Assembly (NCBI GenBank): GCA_030620095.1
Contig: JAUTXW010000347.1
Span: 263,001 to 327,000, forward strand
Origin: Kuschelorhynchus macadamiae
Lineage: Eukaryota; Arthropoda; Insecta; Coleoptera; Curculionidae
Direction of reading: 5' to 3'
Length of the DNA stretch: 64,000 bases
A program made the position numbers and the translations under genes. Below the pieces are notes generated by a model that had not been told where the DNA came from, searched no databases, and saw nothing but the letters and a program-made list of their open reading frames with translations. Shown here one piece after another: positions 9,960-21,179 of this stretch. Position 1 is the stretch's first letter. Every line of letters begins with the position of its first letter.

Positions 9960-12332
9960 GAGGGGACTATAGGGAATAGGCCCTCTGTCTTTATTTAGTG
10001 CTTTCTTACCACATTTAACTATTTCTATACTCTCAAATGCATCCAATAATCTATTATTAGATACATTTTTAATTAACTTAAGATTATTTATTCCTATTCG
10101 GTGATTGTTTTCCAAAGCATGTTGGGCAACGCTTGACTTTTCTGTTCTTCCGTATCTTAAATGTGCCATGTGTTCTTTAAAACGAATGTTTATGGAGCGT
10201 TTAGTTTGCCCAACATATTTTAGATCACAATCATTACAGCTAATTTCATAGATGCCACTCCTCTCCCTCAAGTCGACTTTGTTTTTGGGGTTTCCAAGGA
10301 GATTTTTTAAAGTATTCTCCGTTTTGTAGGCTACACTAAAACCTACGTTTTTAAATACTTTTTCTAGACCTCTCGTATATCTGGGATCATATGGGATTAC
10401 TATGAATTTATTGGAAGCCTCAGGTATTTGAAGAGTAGTGGCATCTTTTAACATTTTCTTATGCTTATGTCTATTTACTAGTTTATGTACAAAATTATCA
10501 TTATATCCATTACTTTTAGCTATATTTTTAATCCGATTCATTTCATTGTTAAAACGTTCTTTACTTAGTGGAAAATTGACTAACCTGTGAGTTAAGAAAT
10601 GGAATGCTGCCATTTTGTGTTGACGGCAATGAAATGAGTCGGATGTTATATATCTATCAGTATTAGTAAATTTCCTATAAATATCAAATTCTAATTTATC
10701 GTTATTTCTAATAACTAACGTGTCGAGAAAAGGTAATTGCCCATTGTTCTCCTTTTCGTACGTAAAATTAATGGAAGGATATTTATTGTTTAATGTTTCT
10801 AAGAAAGTGTCCAAATTTTCTGTTTTAGTATCAAAAATAGCAAATATATCGTCTACGTATCTATACCACACCCTTGGGAAATACTTGAGTTCTTTTTTGA
10901 ATTGGGTTTCTAATCTGCCAATAAACAAATTTGCAAGGAACGGAGATAAGCAATTGCCCATCGCAGTTCCCTCTAGTTGTTTATAATATTTATTGTTGTA
11001 CTGAAAAAAATTTTGATTCATACATAATTTTGTGAGAAGTAAATATTCATCAATAATTTCTTTCTTCAAAATATTGATTTCAAGTAGTTCCTTTAGGTAC
11101 TCTAAAGTTAGTGGTATGGGTACACTAGGAAACAATGAGCTTACATCAAAAGATATTAAAATTTCACCTTCTTTTAAGTGAACATACTTAATTTTATCTA
11201 AGAATTCTAACGAGTTAGTAACCTCAAAGTTATCATACGAGATATTTAATTTGCCGAATTCTTCTACTAACCATTTTGAAATATTGTACGTTGGTGATCC
11301 AACAGCTGAAACAATAGGTCTCATGGACTTCCCAGGTTTATGAATTTTGGGAAGGCAATACAGTTTAGATAACTGTGGGTTACTATGTGTTAGTTTGAAT
11401 TTTAGTTTATCGGACACAAGGTTTTTACACTGTTTTAAAGTTCTTTTTACTTCTGTTATCATTTTTGATAACGGGTTTTTCTCAATTAAATCATAAGGAC
11501 CAGTTTGAATCAAATTGTCTACTCTTTCAAAATAATCTGTTTTGTCTAGTATAACAACCTTATTTCCTTTGTCAGCTTTTAAATAAAAACATTCCTTTTT
11601 CTTCAGTCCCTGGATAACTTCAGTGTTTTTACGAGAAACATATTTTGACTTGTTGTTAACAACGTTTTTTGAGATTTGATTTCTGCAAGCCTCTCTAATG
11701 AATCCCTTAGTTGACTCTGGCACGTATTGAATGGAACTTTCGATATTCCCTATAATAGTTGGTAAACTATTTTTTACTGGAGGCTCTGCAAAATTCAAAC
11801 CTTTATTTAAAAGGGCGATTTCTCTATTATCAAAAGACTGAGAAGAAATATTTTCTACAATGTTCTCGATTTCCGAAGAAATTTGTTTTTGTGGTTTCAA
11901 CTTTCTCAGTTGGTTTTTAAGTGAACACATTTTCTTCAAAAATTTGGCATCGATAACTACGAACATTTTTCTTTGGAAATCTAACCACTGTTCAAATTCT
12001 AACTTACTAAGCTTATAAGTGAGTTTTTTAAATAATCCGTATGCTTCAATTTCAAGCATACTTCGTTTGCTATACAGATTTTTAATTTCTAAATCTAGCC
12101 ACTTTTGTTTGGCAAAAGATTCAACCTTCCCAGTAACGGGTGATTGTTTAGGGATCTTGACTGAAATTAATTTAGGGAAAACTGAAAAAGACTTGTTGCA
12201 TGATTTAAGAAACCAAATATCTGCTGCTATTAACCTAATCTTAGTACAGTACTTACAATAAATGTTTTGTTCCGTTGACCGTGAAGCCATGTTAAGTCCT
12301 AACACTGGAACCTGTGGTGGAAGATAGATCAA
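9915..12332 (-). CDS. Intact Penelope-like reverse transcriptase with GIY-YIG endonuclease
   Basis: An uninterrupted frame of 805 codons from the ATG at 12332. A second ATG at 12290 (MASRSTEQ), just outside the terminal repeat, gives 791 residues and is the more natural start. Order of parts: N-terminal basic region; ADKGNKVVILDK (about 253); LPKIHKPGKSMRPIVS (about 325); RT motif A SFDVSSLFPSVP (about 394); motif B GTAMGNCLSPFLANLF (about 457); motif C YVDD (about 491-494); GIY (about 692) and YVG (about 706) followed by the arginine-containing KRSINIRFKEH. All the RT catalytic aspartates are present. The protein would make cDNA and nick the target. Its last codons lie inside the 3' terminal repeat. 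No frameshift or stop is seen, so this copy may be functional. Confidence 0.93.
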   Translation of the reverse strand: MIYLPPQVPVLGLNMASRSTEQNIYCKYCTKIRLIAADIWFLKSCNKSFSVFPKLISVKIPKQSPVTGKVESFAKQKWLDLEIKNLYSKRSMLEIEAYGLFKKLTYKLSKLEFEQWLDFQRKMFVVIDAKFLKKMCSLKNQLRKLKPQKQISSEIENIVENISSQSFDNREIALLNKGLNFAEPPVKNSLPTIIGNIESSIQYVPESTKGFIREACRNQISKNVVNNKSKYVSRKNTEVIQGLKKKECFYLKADKGNKVVILDKTDYFERVDNLIQTGPYDLIEKNPLSKMITEVKRTLKQCKNLVSDKLKFKLTHSNPQLSKLYCLPKIHKPGKSMRPIVSAVGSPTYNISKWLVEEFGKLNISYDNFEVTNSLEFLDKIKYVHLKEGEILISFDVSSLFPSVPIPLTLEYLKELLEINILKKEIIDEYLLLTKLCMNQNFFQYNNKYYKQLEGTAMGNCLSPFLANLFIGRLETQFKKELKYFPRVWYRYVDDIFAIFDTKTENLDTFLETLNNKYPSINFTYEKENNGQLPFLDTLVIRNNDKLEFDIYRKFTNTDRYITSDSFHCRQHKMAAFHFLTHRLVNFPLSKERFNNEMNRIKNIAKSNGYNDNFVHKLVNRHKHKKMLKDATTLQIPEASNKFIVIPYDPRYTRGLEKVFKNVGFSVAYKTENTLKNLLGNPKNKVDLRERSGIYEISCNDCDLKYVGQTKRSINIRFKEHMAHLRYGRTEKSSVAQHALENNHRIGINNLKLIKNVSNNRLLDAFESIEIVKCGKKALNKDRGPIPYSPLYCLLDNGAVGCNQV

Positions 12333-12516
12333 AATACAAGAGTTCTAACCACACTACACCACAACTTGTTACGTTCTGGACGCGCGTTTCGCTAACCAAG
12401 TTAGCATCATCAGCAGATGATATAAACTAAAGTAACTTATCCTAACCGAGACTATTTATAGGTAAATGTGGTCACACTTGGTTGCACCCGACTGCACCGT
12501 TGTCAAGTAAACAATA
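12294..12516 (-). repeat. PLE-A terminal repeat, 5' copy
   Basis: This is the upstream partner of 9737-9959, offset by exactly 2557 bases. No difference was found in a base-by-base reading. It contains the alternative first ATG of the ORF at 12332 and probably the promoter, but no TATA-like signal was confirmed. Confidence 0.85.
12368..12423 (-). ncRNA. Hammerhead ribozyme, PLE-A, intact core (5' repeat)
   Basis: Same sequence as 9811-9866, in the repeat upstream of the ORF. With two copies flanking the body, a transcript of both repeats could be cut into unit lengths (inference from known PLE hammerheads). Confidence 0.8.
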
Positions 12517-13075
12517 AATAAAAAAATATAGCTAAAAGTAATGGATATAATGATAATTTTGTACATAAACTAGTAAATAGACATAAGCATAAGAAAATGT
12601 TAAGAGATGCCACTACTCTTCAAATACCTGAGGCTTCCAATAAATTCATAGTAATCCCATATGATCCCAGATATACGACAGGTCTAGGAAAAGTATTTAA
12701 AAACGTAGGTTTTAGTGTAGCCTACAAAACGGAGAATAGTTTTAAAAAATCTCCTTGGAAACCCCAAAGACAAAGTCGACTTGAGGGAGAGGAGTGGCAT
12801 CTATGAAATTAGCTGTAATGATTGTGATCTAAAATAAACTAAACGCTCCATAAACATTCGTTTTAAAGAACACACGGCACATTTAAGATACGGAAGAACA
12901 GAAAAGTCAAGCGTTGCCCGACATGCTTTGGAAAACAATCACCGAATAGGAATAAATAATCTTAAGTTAATTAAAAATGTATCTAATAATAGATTATTGG
13001 ATGCATTTGAGAGTATAGAAATAGTTAAATGTGGTTAGAAAGCACTAAATAAAGACAGAGGGCCTATTCCCTATA
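12517..13075 (+). pseudogene. Inverted 5'-truncated PLE-A copy, C-terminal coding part
   Basis: The plus strand carries the last part of the PLE-A protein: KHKKMLRDATTLQIPEASNK, then FIVIPYDPRY, and after a frameshift near 12745 the GIY-type segment and the C-terminal HRIGINNLKLIKNVSNN region. It has stops (for example TAG in place of the GKKAL codons near 13036). The copy starts near the codons for KNIAKSNGYNDN and continues into a terminal repeat that ends at 13270, about 36 bases short of the full repeat. Confidence 0.85.
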
Positions 13076-13178
13076 GTCCCCTCTATTGTTTACTTGACAA
13101 CGGTGCAGTCGGGTGCAACCAAGTGTGACCACATTTACCTATAAATAGTCTCGGTTAGGATAAGTTACTTTAGTTTAT

Positions 13179-13232
13179 ATCATCTGCTGATGATGCTAAC
13201 TTGGTTAGCGAAACGCGCGTCCAGAACGTAAC
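13179..13232 (+). ncRNA. Hammerhead ribozyme, PLE-A, intact core (inverted copy)
   Basis: Core CTGATGA at 13187-13193, stem II GCTAAC (13195-13200) with GTTAGC (13204-13209) and loop TTG, GAAA at 13210-13213, stem III A-C/G-U with loop GCGC, cleavage triplet GTC at 13219-13221, and stem I CTG (13184-13186) with CAG (13222-13224). Predicted cut is after 13221. Confidence 0.8.
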
Positions 13233-13270
13233 AAGTTGTGGTGTAGTGTGGTTAGAACTCTTGTATTTTG

Positions 13271-13436
13271 TTCCATTGCCAAGTCGGTGTATTTGCCGAT
13301 CTTCTCACTGTATTTCGCTTGGATGTTCTCGTCGTTGGGGACAGCCATGTCAATTAGATAAGTGATATTCTCTTTTTTGGATTGGATTGGATTTGGTGTA
13401 TAATGGTAGTAAGGGTCTCGCTGCTGAGTTGTGTTT
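13271..13436 (-). pseudogene. R4/Dong-like LINE remainder after PLE-A
   Basis: It continues the endonuclease frame interrupted at 9740: the bases match 5000-5140 and then, after a deletion, 5215-5310. It ends against a (TATT/ATT)n run at 13436-13465, so this LINE copy is flanked by TTA-type microsatellite on both sides. Confidence 0.7.
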
Positions 13437-14706
13437 ATATTATTATTATTATTATTAATATTAAGTCCAGTTATTAAATGTAATAAAACTTTATATTTGT
13501 TTTGTTAAAAAAAACACGAAATCAAATATACTCAAACGTGTGCTGATTTATTCCTATCCAAAAACGAAGAATACAGAAACAATTACCTGTTTATTTATCT
13601 TGTACTGTTTGTAAATATTATTCGTGTAACATAAATACCTCTGCAGAATCTCGTTACACATAAGCGCGTCGTTTATGAGTTATAATAGGCAGCTATAATA
13701 CTTTAATTAAAAAAGTAATCGTTAAAAGCTGCAGAGCAGATGGATCGTTGAATAAAGTTTCGGAGAGGCTTTGTAAAAAATTGAATGCCTTAACGTGTTT
13801 ATTTGATTAGTATTAAAAGTTCATGAGAGTGCATTTTGAGGAATTTCTGCTATAAATGTTTTTAATTAAAAAACATCTCGCGTGTAGGAATGAGATTTTT
13901 AATTGGGTTAGTAATTTAACTTGTACAATGTATATTGTAAAGTTGATGCATAATTTGATTTTATCTGGAGTTGTACATTATGGAAATTGGGTAACTGATC
14001 AATTGGGAGTTACATGTTAGAATCATCATCAATTCTTAGGTACGTAATTCTTAAATTTATACTTTTTTTTAACCCCATATCGAATTTTACCTTATTTTTT
14101 GAATCTTTAAGAGACAAAATTTTCTGTGCAAACCGTATGTCTTCACGTCGACCCGATTTCGAATAGTGAAGGAATGAAAAAGAAGAGAGAAACATTGTGA
14201 CAAAAAAATTAAATGTCTATTGTCATTGTTATTGATAAAAAATTGTTTTTAACATTTGGTTATTGAGTTTTGGAACGAATTCAACAACACATCATGTTAG
14301 TTTATGTTATTCGGTGTGTATTAAGGCTTAAGACTTTTGTCTTTATGTTAATTCTAGTAATTAATAAAGTACTAGTACTAATGAAGATAAGATCCTTTTT
14401 ATAGACAATGTAATCGAAATTACAATGATGCAGCCAGACTGTTCGATGAAGCCTTTCTGCAAGTTATCTGAGAAGTTCGTAACAACTTTTAGGATCTGGT
14501 CTTTTACAGCTTTGTGAAGAAATTTTACATTGAAAAATTTTACATTGAAATACAACCAAATTAAAGGAATAGCTTTTAGAAATGAAGCACCTTTTTTCTG
14601 AATGGCACAATCAATAGACACAATTTTCATTACTGGAGTGATGAAAATCTTCACTGGTTTGAAGAGGCTCATACACAGTATCCTTAGAAACTTATAAGAA
14701 TTATGG
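13437..14706. other. AT-rich DNA without recognised genes
   Basis: A microsatellite at 13436-13465 is followed by AT-rich sequence. A minus-strand frame at 14672-14361 (103 codons) has no recognisable feature and is not supported as a gene. Confidence 0.5.
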
Positions 14707-14714
14707 CAATTGAC

Positions 14715-16097
14715 AGTGGTGGCTATTCAGGTGAAGTAGGTGAAGTGCTACTTCACCAGGAAAAATAAACAAGCAAACATCTAACTATATTTATTATATA
14801 TCTCTTAAAATTTTAGTTTTTACATTTATTTATTCACCTAATTGGTAAAAAATAAATTGTAAATCTCGAATAAATATTTTACTTGACCGTTGGCGGCATG
14901 TCTTTTTAAAACTTTCAATCGAACTTTATTATAACAACTATAACAGTGGCGCAAACCTCTTTGACTTTGCTGGAGGTGCTATGTTTACGATTTTCCTTTG
15001 CAGTTAACTTGACTGTTTTGTGTTATATTTATTTATGGTGTTGTTACAACTTCAAATTCGAAGTTAGTAAATGTGATTGTTCAAGACTGGAATAAATTAA
15101 AAGACGTCTTTGAATTTATTACAAACTGTGACAAATCTGATGAAAAATCAATCCGCCTTGCGAAAAAATTTTTAGGTGAGATGAACGATTTTGAATTCAC
15201 GTTTCTGGCATTAGTGTTTAATGACACTTTCTCAATCACGGACATACTATTTGACGTTCTTAAAAAAAAATCGCTTGACATTCATTTGTGCATATCCAAT
15301 ATAAAATGCTGTCGTGAGGCGCTCTGTAAAAAAATGAACATTTTTTTAATAGCATGTTTGATAAAGCAAATTTTATTACAGAAATAAATTATTACAAACG
15401 TGAGCTTGCTAAGCTTTCACCTGAAGAAACTAAGGATAAGCATAGAACCCTTTTTTATGAAATATTGGACCATATTTTAATGGAAATGACACTAAGATTT
15501 CTATTTTCATGTTTGGCAGGTTCTGCTAAATTTTCCGAATATAGTTTAAATTCTCCGACTGGCTCGTTTGAAAATTTGTTACAGTTATATGGGGAAATAT
15601 TTTCAAAAAGTCAACGCCTTAAAAATGAGCTTGGTCTTATTTTTGCCAATGAGAGTAATTGGAATATATCGCTGCAAGAGCAAGTGAAAAAAAAAATAAA
15701 AATAAATATATTTTTACCGAAGCATATAAATTGTTTTCTCTTATTTTGACAATACCTTCGACAAGTGCTTCAGTGGAAAGAAGTTTTTCTTGCTTCAAAT
15801 GTATAAAAACTTATTTAAGAAATACAATATCTCAAGAAAGACTTACTTCTCTTGGCAATATTTCAATTCAAAAGGAATTTCTGGAAGAGATTAGTGCAAC
15901 TCATCCATTTTATGAGGATGTTATAAATAAATTTGCTGCTATGAAGGATAGGAGAATTGATTTAGTATACAAATTTTAGGTAAGTCGTAAAAAAAAATTC
16001 TACCCCCTCCACATATAAAAAAATTCCGATTAAAAAATTATTGCGATATTTTCTTGCTTCATTTGCACTTAACTTTTTCGCCCGCGAGCTGCCATTG
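14715..16097 (+). mobile_element. Decayed hAT element with degenerate ends
   Basis: The left end reads CAGTGGTGGCTAT and the right end, reversed, CAATGGCAGCTCG. They share CA-TGG--GCT. The flanking octamers GCAATTGA (14707-14714) and GCAAGGAA (16098-16105) match at six of eight positions, as expected of an old 8-bp duplication. The coding remnant lies inside at 15060-15979. Confidence 0.55.
15060..15979 (+). pseudogene. hAT transposase C-terminal half
   Basis: Three frames follow each other with shifts near 15370 and 15700. The first reads DWNKLKDVFEFITNCDKSDE. The second reads NYYKRELAKLSPEETKDKHR. The third contains the hAT C-terminal dimerisation block: LTIPSTSASVERSFSCFKCI, KTYLRNTISQERLTSLGNIS. 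The VERSF glutamate belongs to the catalytic set of hAT transposases. The N-terminal half with the zinc finger and the two catalytic aspartates is absent. Block order and spacing resemble the DUF4371/ZMYM-like branch rather than Ac or hobo. Confidence 0.75.
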
Positions 16098-16243
16098 GCA
16101 AGGAAAAAAATGAGTGGACATTTTTAATGAGATACATATATCATTTTAATCACATAGAAACAATAACTAATAATGAAATACCTCAGTTTTCTGTAATAAA
16201 ATGTTTAAAGGGAAAGACCACCTAATTAAAAAAAAAATACGTT

Positions 16244-16650
16244 TCAACTCTTTGTTCTGTGACAAGTGATTTGTATTCTGGATACGAAAACTGTATGTAG
16301 TTTATGTCCGTATCTTGATGAAATTGTCTCAAATTTGGTAGCGGTGTAGTAGGAATGCATCAATGTCGAATTCATTTCGTCTGTCCATTTTAACCGTTTA
16401 CCTGCCTTGGTAGTTACAGGTAGTCGTTGCAATATATCCGCTGTTGTAATGGGCTCAAGTGGTATTTGGCTAGCATCTGTGTCAGATGTATTTGTGTATC
16501 CATTTTGGTAGCGCATGATCGATTCGCTCAATTCTGTAATGCGGCTCATGCGTTGCCCTGCCTTTCCCGCCTTAATGGGTGCCAGCTTAGCTGGCAAAAC
16601 ACTTTTGGTTGATGTTTGTGGTGTTGTGGCCGTATATGTGCAACATCAGT
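16244..16650 (-). pseudogene. R4/Dong-like LINE N-terminal fragment with Myb-like segment
   Basis: The minus strand has a 117-codon frame from MPAKLAPIKAGKAGQRMSRI to KRLKWTDEMNSTLMHSYYTA and TKFETISSRYGHKLH. KRLKWTDEMN...YY resembles the start of the Myb-like DNA-binding segment I remember from N-termini of R4/Dong-type proteins. Just upstream, in another frame, is LHIYGHNTT, shared with 9050-9345. The frame ends at a stop at 16244-16246 with no RT after it. Confidence 0.6.
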
Positions 16651-17739
16651 TTCTGAAAAAAATACGTTTCAACGTCATAATACCTTTCGAGTATTTACTT
16701 TTTCTTTTTTCTTTCTTTTTCTTCAACGATGCCATATATCTACACACACACAAAAATCAAGTGGATTGAAATCGGGGCTTCCGCCCGGCCAAAGCATCTG
16801 GCCTCCATGGCCTACCCAGCGATCAGGAAAATGGGTATTAATATACTTTCCAACATCTCTAGAGAAGTGTACCGGTGCTTCATCTTGCATAAACAACATA
16901 ATTTGTCATAGCTGTAGAGGTAGATCGTCAAAATATTTCGATATGAAACCAATATAGCAAAACAAAACAACGGCCTAATAAAATATTTCAAAAATTAACC
17001 TGAAATACTACTTATTAAACTAATTTTAATTTTTGTGCAAGAAATGAGTGTGATATAGAGCTAAACTGGTAAAGTTGCAAAATGAGATTTGTAATCGTGT
17101 AAGTATACTTTTTATTCTACTACATTTTTAGAACATTTCAAAATTAAATTTTTAATATATCATGTCTATAATGACTGGTTATAATGACGCCTATTATTGT
17201 AAACATTTCATTTAGATAATCAGAGATATTTCCATTAAAATAAGAATTATCAAGGTCGATATGATTGTAACCCCATAATTCGCGCCCCGCAATTTTACTT
17301 TATAAATGTTAAATTGTAAAAATGTTCACAGATTAAATTTTCTTTTGTTTATTGTATTCGACCATTACCCGATCGTATGAGAATTCCATTCTAGCGTTGC
17401 CGATTTTTTATCTCCAAGGAAAAAATTAATTGGTTTCAATTTAATACGCTTTATATTTGTATGAAATTATTACGATTCCATCTTGTTATTAAGTAGCAAA
17501 TTGGGATTTCGTTTTTTTCACAGACTAACATTATTTCCTACTTTCTCAAGGGCGGAGACTCAGGTGGATTAAGCGAAATTTGTAAAGGGTTTCTACGTAT
17601 ATTTGGACGTCTGCCGCATTTATTGTAAGAGATAAAAAACGTTAAAAATTAAAATTGTACGGATTGTCCTGAACCGCCAGGATTCGTTACCACACAAAAA
17701 AAAATCGTTAAATTTCCTAATTTAATAAGTAGTATTTAA
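16651..17739. other. AT-rich DNA without recognised genes
   Basis: Overlapping plus frames at 16515-16957 are shadows over an unrelated GC-richer piece. No conserved block was found. Nothing coding is supported. Confidence 0.45.
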
Positions 17740-19110
17740 AAGCCATTTTTTTAAATATTTTATTTAACCGCTATTTTGTTTTGCTATCTTGGATTTATAT
17801 CAGAAATGTACGTTCATTCCTATCTAACATTTGATTTTTGCACAAAATTTGAGGTAAATTGGATAATTAGTTTTTTCAATAATACGTTTTTTAACATTGT
17901 TCCGCCATATTGTATTTTTACCAAAATATTACCAGGTCATCCTCATATGACACTTAATTCTTGACTAAAATTTGAAGTCAAGCTGGGACGTAGTTTTTAA
18001 GCTATGCCGCGAACTGACAGACAGACCGACAGACGGACCAACGGAATTCATAAAACATATTTTTTTACATCTAGGGACGTTAAAACGTGAAGATATGTAA
18101 AACCTGAGAGGATGATTTTTATCAAGATTACGCCATTTTGAATGAGTAGCACAGTTTTACTAGTCGATCTCTATACCACAATTAGTTATTGTACAGAATT
18201 TGAAATCAATCCTTTAAGTAGTTCTTTTCAGGCTGAATTTTTAAATATTTTTTTATACCGCCATTTTGTTCAGCCATCTTGGATTATTACCAACATTTTA
18301 CCAGTTGATTCCAACATAATACTTGATATTTGTGTAAAACTTGAGATACATTGGTTAAGTTGTTTTTTAATAATATTCTTTTTTAACATTTCACTAGGCA
18401 GTCGTTTTGTTTTACCAGTTTGAATTTTAAAATTTTACGAGATCATCCCCATCTGTCCCTTAATTTTTAATCCAAATCTGAAGTCAATCGGGTAAGCAGT
18501 TTTTAAGCTACGCCGCGAACTGACAGACAGACCGACAAACGGACCGAGGGAATTGGTAAAACATATTTTTTGGCATCTAGGAACACTAAAACGTGAAGAT
18601 ATGTAAAATCTGAGAGGGTGATTTTTTCACAACTGCAAACATTTTATTTGGGCGCCATTTTGTTCGGCCATCTTGAATTAGTACCACAACTTTAATGCTT
18701 ACTTACAAATAGTTATGGCACACAACTTGAAATCAATCCATTAAGTAGTTTTTTTAGGCTACATTTTTAAAATATTTCATTAAGCCGGCATTATCTTCTG
18801 CCATCTTGGATTCGTACCGAAATCTTACCAGTTAATTCCAATATAATACTTTGATGTTTGTGCAGAGTTTGAGATAAATTGGATAAGTAGGTTTTTAATA
18901 ATAATTTTTTTAACATTTCACTAAGCCGCCATTTTGTTTCGCCATATTGGCTATTTACCAAAATGTTACCAGGTAATCCTCATATGACTCTTAATTTTTG
19001 ACAGGACAGACATGAGAAAACATATGTTTTTCGGCATCTAAGGACCCTGAAACGTGAAGATATGAAAAAATCTCGCATGGTAATTTTTTCACGAGGGAAG
19101 TAAAAAATAA
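17740..19110 (+). repeat. CCATNTTG-type repeat, about three tandem units
   Basis: It holds three successive modules, each with paired CGCCATTTTG / GCCATCTTGG motifs (near 18259, 18650 and 18925), the ACCAGTTAATTCC-like segment, and a closing block with GACAGACAGACCGAC and GGCATCTAGG. The closing block occurs near 18015-18130, 18510-18630 and, shortened, 19000-19090. The array suggests tandem duplication of a whole unit of about 450-500 bp. Confidence 0.75.
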
Positions 19111-19374
19111 TTATTATAGATGCTGGAATAACGCTAAGATTATTTAACATAAAAAAATATTTTACTTCACATACATATAGACAGCTATTCATAGTGCATA
19201 TTACTTATGTTGTCATTGTATATTGAAATATAGAGGGTATATATATGTTAGTTATATTAATAATCAAATCCAAAAGAGAGGATTTACTATGCATAAATCT
19301 GCATTAATATCTATTCATATTACTATTTCATAGTAATTTTTCTCAAACCAAAGGTTATATGAATAATATTTAAA

Positions 19375-20765
19375 TTTATTTATTTATTTATTAGGCACCT
19401 TAACATAATGATTGACATTACAATTTACAAAGGCGCACCAAAAATTTAACAGTTATAATGCCGTAAGTATATACAAAAAAAAAGGAAATAATGAAAAACC
19501 TATTCTAATACTATGATTAAGTGTACGACGAAAAAAAAAATTTATACAAACAAAAAAAAAATTATAAAAATAAAAATTAGTGCTGGTTTCTATACAATAA
19601 GAAAAACACTTGAGGCAAGACGCTTTACTTGCGCCAATGAGGACTGATATAAATCTATGTGAGAGAAATAACAATTATAATTTTTTTGCAATAAATTTAT
19701 AGGAGAGTTACTGGCCGAATTTGTGTGATAGGTAGGATAATAAAAGAGAGCCAATGATCGGGTGTTAGCGTTATGACAGTTCAAACAAAGAGCACTTGTA
19801 ATATGAGTACAATCTACCAAATTATTAACCATTTTAAACAAGAAGACCGCTCCACTAACCAACCTTCTCGAACTTAACTTTAACAATTTATATTTATTTA
19901 AACTTTGTTATATTTATTTAAATTTTGTTTATATGAAATATAAACTTTTTTTGAATTTTTTCAATCCTTTCAATGTATTTATGATATTGGGGATTCCATA
20001 CAATATTTGCAAACTCTAGATGAGGTCTCACAAACGCATTATAGAGTAACAATAGCGAAGAAGGATTTTTAAAGGGTTTTGTTATTCTTAGAATAAAACC
20101 CAAGTTCTTATAGGCTTTTCCAACTGTCTTTTCTATATGTATATCAAATAATAGTTTAGAGTCCATTATTACACCAAGATCCTTAATAAAATTCACCTGC
20201 TGAACTGACACACCATCTATGCAATATCTAAACAAAATATTATTCTTTAGCCTAGAAAACTTAATAAAAAAACATTTACTTGTATTTAGGACAAGTCTAT
20301 TACGTTCACAATATTTAAAGAGGTTGTCAATATCAGATTGAAATTTTACACAGTCTTCCATCGAACTAAACGTTTTATAAAGTTTTAAGTCATCCGCGTA
20401 TTGTGAATGATTAACAAAGCTAAAACAGGTATGAATATCCGATATAAATAAGGAAAATAAAAGTGGGCCTAAATGAGATCCTTGCGGAATGCCCGATGTT
20501 ACCGTAACGCAGTCCGATGAAACACTGTTCAACTTAACACATTGGCTTCTATCAGATAAGTATGAGCACAATAAATTAAGAAGTCTACCATGCAAACCGA
20601 CATTCTGCAATTTTACTAATAAAGTTGGATGATGAACCCTATCAAATGCTTTTGAAAAGTCGGTGTACACGGCATCCACCTGCCTTCTATCGTCCATGCA
20701 CTCGGCTATATACTGCACAAAAGGCATCAGGTTAGTCACTACAGATCGCCCATGATAGAAACTTT
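19375..20765 (-). pseudogene. 5'-truncated LINE reverse transcriptase, jockey/CR1-like
   Basis: The minus-strand frame starts inside the RT at FYHGRSVVTNLMPFVQYI (about 20763) and reads DFSKAFDRVHHPTLL (motif A), SGIPQGSHLGPLLFSLFI (motif B), YADDLKLYK (motif C, near 20400) and the thumb region KDLGVIMDSKL and VRPHLEFANIVWNP. A frameshift near 19900 leads into the tail SSRRLVSGAVFLFKMVNNLV, SNSPINLLQKNYN. The catalytic residues are present but the 5' end is lost and the frame is broken. No RNase H follows. The 3' side ends in a (TAAA)-type run at 19373-19393 (minus sense). Confidence 0.8.
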
Positions 20766-21070
20766 ATATAGATATATAAAGAATATATTAACCATAGACT
20801 TTAAGATTAACATTCAAATTTTACCTAGTGAATAATATCAGACATATATAAAGTATATACAAAATATATAAGTGCAAATAAAAAAAATCGGCAAATGTCT
20901 TTTACCCGGAACTTCCCTCGATATGAATATTTCCTTTTGTTAGGAATAGTGAAGAGTGACTTAATTTAATTCAGTACATAGTAAGTTACTAACATATTTA
21001 TACTATTATGATGTAAAATGTAAAAAACAAACACTATTTTTTACAAACAATTCCACTGTATCTAATTTAA

Positions 21071-21113
21071 CAACGTGACATGTTTCACTACACAGTAGCT
21101 TCTTCGGACGTTA
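21071..21113 (-). ncRNA. Hammerhead-like motif, PLE-B, truncated copy
   Basis: The minus strand reads CCGAAGA in place of CTGANGA (one change), stem II CTAC-TGT-GTAG, GAAA, stem III ACATGT, GTC, and stem I AACGT/ACGTT. Confidence 0.6.
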
Positions 21114-21179
21114 CATCTCGAATGCACAAGGTTACAAGTTAAGGTGATATTTATATAACTAAGTATAATACAACCATTT

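Larger units (their letters stand above)
9741..13270. mobile_element. PLE-A composite: full-length copy plus inverted truncated copy
   Basis: The unit consists of a full-length Penelope-like element on the minus strand (9737-12516) and, joined at 12516/12517, a 5'-truncated copy on the plus strand ending at 13270. The flanks carry TTCCATTGCCAAGT at 9727-9740 and again at 13271-13284, a 14-bp target duplication. Up to four of its bases may also be read as the element's own end. The flanking DNA is one R4/Dong-like LINE whose sequence continues across the insertion. The single duplication around both copies implies one integration event. Confidence 0.85.

Noticed and set aside
10720..10986. Plus-strand frame opposite the PLE-A gene (also at 3572-3952, and minus 60251-59985 opposite the PLE-A copy)
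   Set aside because: All three are antisense shadows of the same RT palm region and recur only because the family recurs.
14361..14672. Minus-strand frame of 103 codons
   Set aside because: No conserved block, AT-rich, no neighbours or splice context. Treated as chance.
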